64,000 nucleotides of DNA from Notospermus geniculatus (lineage: Eukaryota; Nemertea; Pilidiophora; Heteronemertea; Lineidae). The stretch lies in assembly GCA_002633025.1 (NCBI GenBank), contig NMRB01001054.1:148480-212479 (forward strand), given 5' to 3'. A program made the position numbers and the translations under genes. How positions within the stretch are numbered: the first letter of the stretch is position 1; each line of letters starts with the position of its first letter. This document shows positions 59,550-64,000 of this stretch, one piece after another. The notes under the pieces were generated by a model, which did not search any database, was not told the DNA's origin, and saw only the letters and a list, made by a program, of their open reading frames with translations.

Positions 59550-60139
59550 TAACGATGTCCCTACCACTAGAGGGTGCCATAGACTTTAAGTTGCGGCCGT
59601 TATGAGGTCGAATAGATATGCAGTTTTGTGTGTAGGCAGAATATTGCTTTGTTAATAATGATCTGAATGGTAGGATATTTGGGATGTTGGCGCGGTTATT
59701 TGGCAGTTGGCACGGTTATTTGGCAGTTCGTCCGGTTACATTTTTGGCAGTTTGTCCGGTAGGCCTATAGTGTTGGCAGATTACTCTTTGTAAATTACTG
59801 GGGGAGTGAAAATCATAAATGTGGGCCATCTCATGACCAAGACATTGGATAAAATTGTCAGAAATACCCATACAAAATGCCAAAAATTGTAATCAGATGG
59901 ACTGATTTGCATGCTGCCATCTGTTGGTGATATTGCGAACCAGAACGTAGCGACACAGTAGTTACTCCCACAGGTTAAGTTGTTAAGTTGTGCTGTTTTG
60001 GGTTGTCCATCGGTTTTGTTGGAATTTGCAGGTGCAAATTTGTCTCCAGGTGAGGGCCAGTCACATTGGTTCCTTGGCTCGTGTGCACTCTGAAAAACTA
60101 CACACTTCTCATGTTTCTGGACTTAAATGTTAGACCTGG

Positions 60140-60358
60140 TGTACAAGACAAAGGCAGACATTACTGCTGTTAGAGGCGCCTTTTCGGTCCTAGAAGCTCA
60201 TAGAATTTGACGTCACAGGCGTAACGCAAGCCACGGCATCCACACATAATTATGGATGATGTCGTGGCATGCATTTCTTCTCTGTGACGTCAAATTCCTC
60301 GACGTTCAAGGATCGCTAAATCTTGGTGGCCTCTAACGGCACAAAAGTCTCCCGTTTG
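60140..60358. repeat. MITE, TTAGAGGCNCC ends, copy 3
   Basis: CTGCTGTTAGAGGCGCC at the left and GGTGGCCTCTAACGGCAC at the right, with internal AATTTGACGTCACAGGCGTA. It lies in the pyruvate kinase 3' region. Confidence 0.78.
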
Positions 60359-60635
60359 GAAACAGCAAGTCCCTGGGGACGAGATTGCACTTACAATACC
60401 TTGAAAGTGATCTTGATGTGATATTAGCTGTTATTTCTGAGTCACTCGTATCGTAGGGTTTTACAAAAGGGATTAAGGTCCTAAGCTTGTTTTCTCTACA
60501 TAGACAACTAGACACTTAAATACGAACAATCTGAATGTTGTCAAAAAGTGTTTTAAGGTAGTTCTGTACATGGGTACATAGTTGATGTTAATGTTTCAAA
60601 AAGTGTAGCATGTCCATTCAGATGCAAGTTTTACG

Positions 60636-61143
60636 AAACTAGACCCTGTTTACATGGCTAGGCCCTATTCACACGGCTAGACTCTGTTCACACGGCTAGA
60701 CCATGTTCACACGGCCAGACCATGTTCACACAGCTAGACCCTGTTCACATGGCTAGACTCTGTTCACACGGCTAGACTCTGTTCACACGGCTAGACTCTG
60801 TTCACACGGCTAGACCCTGTTCACAAGGCTAGACTCTGTTCACATGGCTAGACCATGTTCACACGGCTAGACCCTGTTCACACGGCTAGACCCTGTTNTA
60901 GACCCTGTTCACACGACTAGACCCTGTTCACATGGCTAGACTCTGTTCACACGGCTAGACCCTGTTTACACGGCTAGACCCTGTTCACACGGCTAGACCC
61001 TGTTTACACGGCCAGACCTTACACGGCTAGACCCTGTTTACACGGCTAGACCCTGTTCACATGGCTAGACTCTGTTCACACGGCTAGACCCTGTTCATAC
61101 GGCTAGATCCTGTTCACACGGCTAGACCCTGTTCACATGGCTA
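60636..61143 (+). repeat. Minisatellite, 19-base unit (CTAGACCCTGTTCACACGG)
   Basis: About 27 copies with CCCTG/CTCTG and CACGG/CATGG variants and one N at 60898. It begins about 1.1 kb after the pyruvate kinase stop. Confidence 0.96.
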
Positions 61144-61790
61144 CCTGTTCTCTTCAATCAGGGAGTTGTCAGTATCACTTGCATGGCAAATAAGATGCAT
61201 GGCTTGTAGAATATTTTCTGTAAATTTCGGTGTTTTTGCGATATCCATGAAGCCTGGTAACGCCATCGTTAGACGTGATGTAGTACTGCTCGGATATGAG
61301 CTTGGAGTGTTGTGACCTTTCTTGCATATCACTTCTTAAACACAGAGAAGGGTGCAGTTGGGGTGAGTTAAGTTCAGGATTTCTGCAAGAACTGACCAAT
61401 CAGGGATACAGTTGCAAATATTCATGTGACCTCACTCTGACCTTTGTATTATGCAATCCTATTGGACACTTCACGTCCACCAGTGCAACTATCCTTGTCA
61501 TTTATTGGCTGTGTCACAAATGAAAATACATGTACTACTTATTATCTCCTGCAACCCACCTAGCGAGGCAACAAGTATTTTTCCCTGGGTTGAACCATCT
61601 TGCCCTGACAAGGTTTCCTATCACTCCTACTCTCGCTAGCGTACGGTAGTTCGAAGGGCGGAGTGACCGTAGGCCTTGATATGTCAAGATGGGGTTGAAC
61701 AAAAAATGGTGACTGGAAATTCAGCATCTTGAAATCAAAGGTGAAACCTTGAGTTTTAGTTTCAACTTCATTGTAACATTGGGTCATATG

Positions 61791-61796
61791 AATAAA
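61791..61796 (+). terminator. Candidate poly(A) signal
   Basis: AATAAA lies 2.2 kb after the pyruvate kinase stop codon. It is the first perfect hexamer I find downstream. Its use would place the 19-base minisatellite at 60636-61143 in the 3' untranslated region. Confidence 0.3.
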
Positions 61797-62034
61797 GACT
61801 AGTAAATGCTTTTACTTGATTTTGCAATACAAATGCATTGGGCAATGCTGTACAAATCTGAAGTAAGAGCATTTGCTAGCTTTTATTCATGCCACTATTG
61901 TCCGGAATAGTGGTCTCTGTCTGTGATTGATAGATGATGTAATACCTTGTAATTAACATAATTAATGTATATTTGCTTGCTCATGCATATTCGTGGTTTG
62001 TAGGATGATTTGCATATCATTAGCACAGCTTCTA

Positions 62035-62215
62035 TTTATTTCACTGGAGCTGACTCACTGGTAATTACTCTAAATAGGGAATTTTACAGCCGGTCATTAA
62101 CTAGGGTATTGTATGGCTGTAATTACTCTAACTAGGGTATTGTACGGCTGGTAATTACTCTAACTAGGGTACGGCTGGTAATTACTCTAACTAGGGTATT
62201 GTAAAGAAAAATACA
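62035..62215 (+). repeat. Short tandem repeat of about 33 bases
   Basis: GGTAATTACTCTAACTAGGG plus TATTGTACGGCTG recurs about four times. Confidence 0.88.
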
Positions 62216-62339
62216 AATTGGTGTGGGTTTTTCACCGGACAAAAAAATGATTTGAATGTCATGATCAAGCAAGTGTTAAATGAAATGTGCTGAATTTTTT
62301 CTGGGCTTAGGAAGGTCTTGTAAATCGGTGAAATTTCGA

Positions 62340-62625
62340 ATGCTTGCCAGCAGTTGAATGTTGGATGTTTATTGGCTGTCGTTATTCGAATTGACCAATC
62401 GGAAATCAGATTCTAGTTGTCCATGGAATCCTGGCTGTCCATGGAATCCTGTTACTATCAGGAATTGACCAATGATGAACCATGTACTGGTAGTCTAGGT
62501 ATCTTGAGTTTCTATTGGCTGTCACTGTCAATAGTGAACCAATGATGAGCCATGTACTAGTACTACATGGAATCTTGGTGTTCATTGGCTGTTACTATCA
62601 AGTGTTGACCAATAATGATGCCAGG
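62340..62625 (+). repeat. Degenerate repeat carrying ATTGGCTGT...TGACCAAT units
   Basis: About three units of 80-100 bases, each with ATTGGCTGT, then TTGACCAAT or GAACCAAT, then ATGATGAGCCATGTAC. Confidence 0.75.
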
Positions 62626-64000
62626 AACAATCTATTGTCAGAATCACTAAAGTTGACTTAGTTTTGCAGAAAGCACTGTGAATGGGGTGTGTTTGAGGTG
62701 TAACCTCTCACTCGAAGCATATAGGATCAAAACAGAATAGAATTTTAACGTTATGGTCTGTCGTAAACTTTTATTTGTAGGATAGAACTTCGTTGACATT
62801 TTTGCGAGTTTATGTGCTAAAATTTGTTAGAGTTTGAGTTTGAATTTTTTTTCATTCTGTATACAAGCTATTTTGATGTCATCAATGGACACAAGTCGTC
62901 TTTACGTTTGAAAATAACATACTATTTATTTGGATGCAAAAACTGAGAGCTGCTGAAAGTAAAGCCGGAATCCAAAGCTGGGATCAGTGCCAGCTCACTA
63001 CAAGGAAAACCTCTCAACTTTATTTAAACCTGTTAACTCTGTAATTTTTTTTCTTCAAATTTTTCTTTCTTAAATAAATTGCCAAAAAAAGCATTTGACA
63101 CACAAGGTTCCAGACGTGATGTAACGTCCTACGCACTGTGAAGCGCTATTTCCTTGCAGGGCGTACTATTACGCCTTATGCAAGCTACGATCCTCGGGTG
63201 TTTCCACGGATTCCCCGGGTGCCGTAATGACGCAATATGACGTCCTACCCAGTTAACGGGTTTTCCATCCGAAAATTGACATGTTCCACATGCAGGGTAA
63301 AAGTTTGGACAGTTGGTTAAGATACGGTGTAATGGTTAACTCCAAAATTGTTGCAGGTAAGGTATTATTTGTCGTTTTTTTCGCGCATTGCATTGCACTC
63401 CATTGCAATGTCAAGAGTTGGTGAGCCTCGCTCCCATGGCTTCTAAAATGACACTAACCTCGTACCCAAGGATTCAAATCGCCGATAGTGTGAGTGAACC
63501 TTGGGTGCAGGTTTGTTCGACCATGGGGGCGAGGTTGTATTGTTTTGCATGTGATTGCTAAGAGTTTGGTTTTAAGTTGGTAGTTGTGAATAAACTTTTT
63601 GTTTCAAAAAAAACTAAAAGCATGGTGTTTTTAAGTTATTTGTTCGTTGCATTTTTGACCTCGCTCCAGCAAAAGCAGGCGCTTGTCACAAGTGATCATC
63701 ATTGGTCATCAGTTTACTTAACTATTATCAGTAGTGTCCACTACTATTGTCAACCTGCAGAGACGTACATTTCAGCTATTGTGTTGTAAGACCATTAACC
63801 CTTTCCTCGGTTTCAATATATATGCCTACTTTTGCTGGAGTGGGTGACATTTTCACTTCCGGGATCAAGATATTGAACTGGTTGACAGACGAAATGGAGA
63901 CATTGCCGCCTGTCACATCGGAGGTCCCGGGTTTGGCCCGATTGTGGATGGATCAGGGGAGCAATGTCGGCGACAATAAGGCACAAAACCAGTGATTTAG
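62626..64000. other. Right-end sequence without supported gene
   Basis: The candidate poly(A) signal at 63589 is the only transcript-like mark. An open frame at 63747-63995 has no recognised homology. Confidence 0.4.
63589..63594 (+). terminator. Second candidate poly(A) signal
   Basis: AATAAA is followed by a T-rich run and then an A-run at 63606-63613. It could end a longer pyruvate kinase transcript or mark an old retrocopy tail. Confidence 0.2.

Noticed and set aside
57127-57642. 171-codon plus-strand ORF
   Set aside because: It covers a GATCCAAGGGGG-type MITE and adjacent low-complexity sequence, with no homology.
60636-61143. CRISPR-like regular repeats
   Set aside because: The units are directly tandem with no unique spacers, and the genome is eukaryotic.

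Overview
This window looks like nuclear DNA of a marine invertebrate animal. Coding sequence is sparse, exons are short with GT-AG borders, introns run to tens of kilobases, and most of the sequence is fold-back DNA elements, tRNA-derived SINEs and minisatellites. There are no bacterial operons or ribosome binding sites. I cannot name the species. Two assembly gaps (21395-21691 and 34596-34826) and several single N bases show it is a draft assembly.

Left end, minus strand: the first five coding exons of phosphoserine aminotransferase (PSAT1), from the start codon at 6844 to 3333. The last third of the gene lies beyond the left edge. Its promoter region, about 6930-7040, has a TATA-like box and two inverted CCAAT boxes.

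Plus strand, 9015 to 59549: one pyruvate kinase gene fills most of the window. The core is nine exons (38288-43359 plus 59311-59549) whose splice phases join without a break. The 5' side offers three alternative N-termini joining the same acceptor at 38288: exon A (23223-23385, reached from a short first exon at 9015 and optionally an 80-residue cassette at 19344), and two related first exons, B (25825) and C (37075), which carry a basic RKST motif resembling a protein kinase A site. On the 3' side, the 16-kb intron between 43359 and 59311 holds five short candidate cassette exons (60, 51, 45, 18 and 63 bp). All are phase 1 to phase 1 and all would insert peptide just before the fructose-1,6-bisphosphate-binding part of the C domain. 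If all are real, the gene could encode many isoforms.

The pyruvate kinase introns carry a single-exon ORF (28524-31862) of an uncharacterised invertebrate family with a PIN/FEN-like nuclease signature and a cysteine-rich CXC-like tail, three unrelated minisatellites that share a 19-bp period, at least seven copies of a ~240-bp palindromic MITE, two SINE families, and several nested fold-back elements. MITE copies sit just downstream of the donors of exon A, exon B and an orphan exon at 33215, and just upstream of the shared acceptor at 38288. That layout could pair in RNA.

Functionally, the two genes sit at a metabolic fork. PSAT1 acts in serine synthesis from 3-phosphoglycerate, and pyruvate kinase closes glycolysis. 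In vertebrates serine activates PKM2. The start codons are divergent and 2.2 kb apart.
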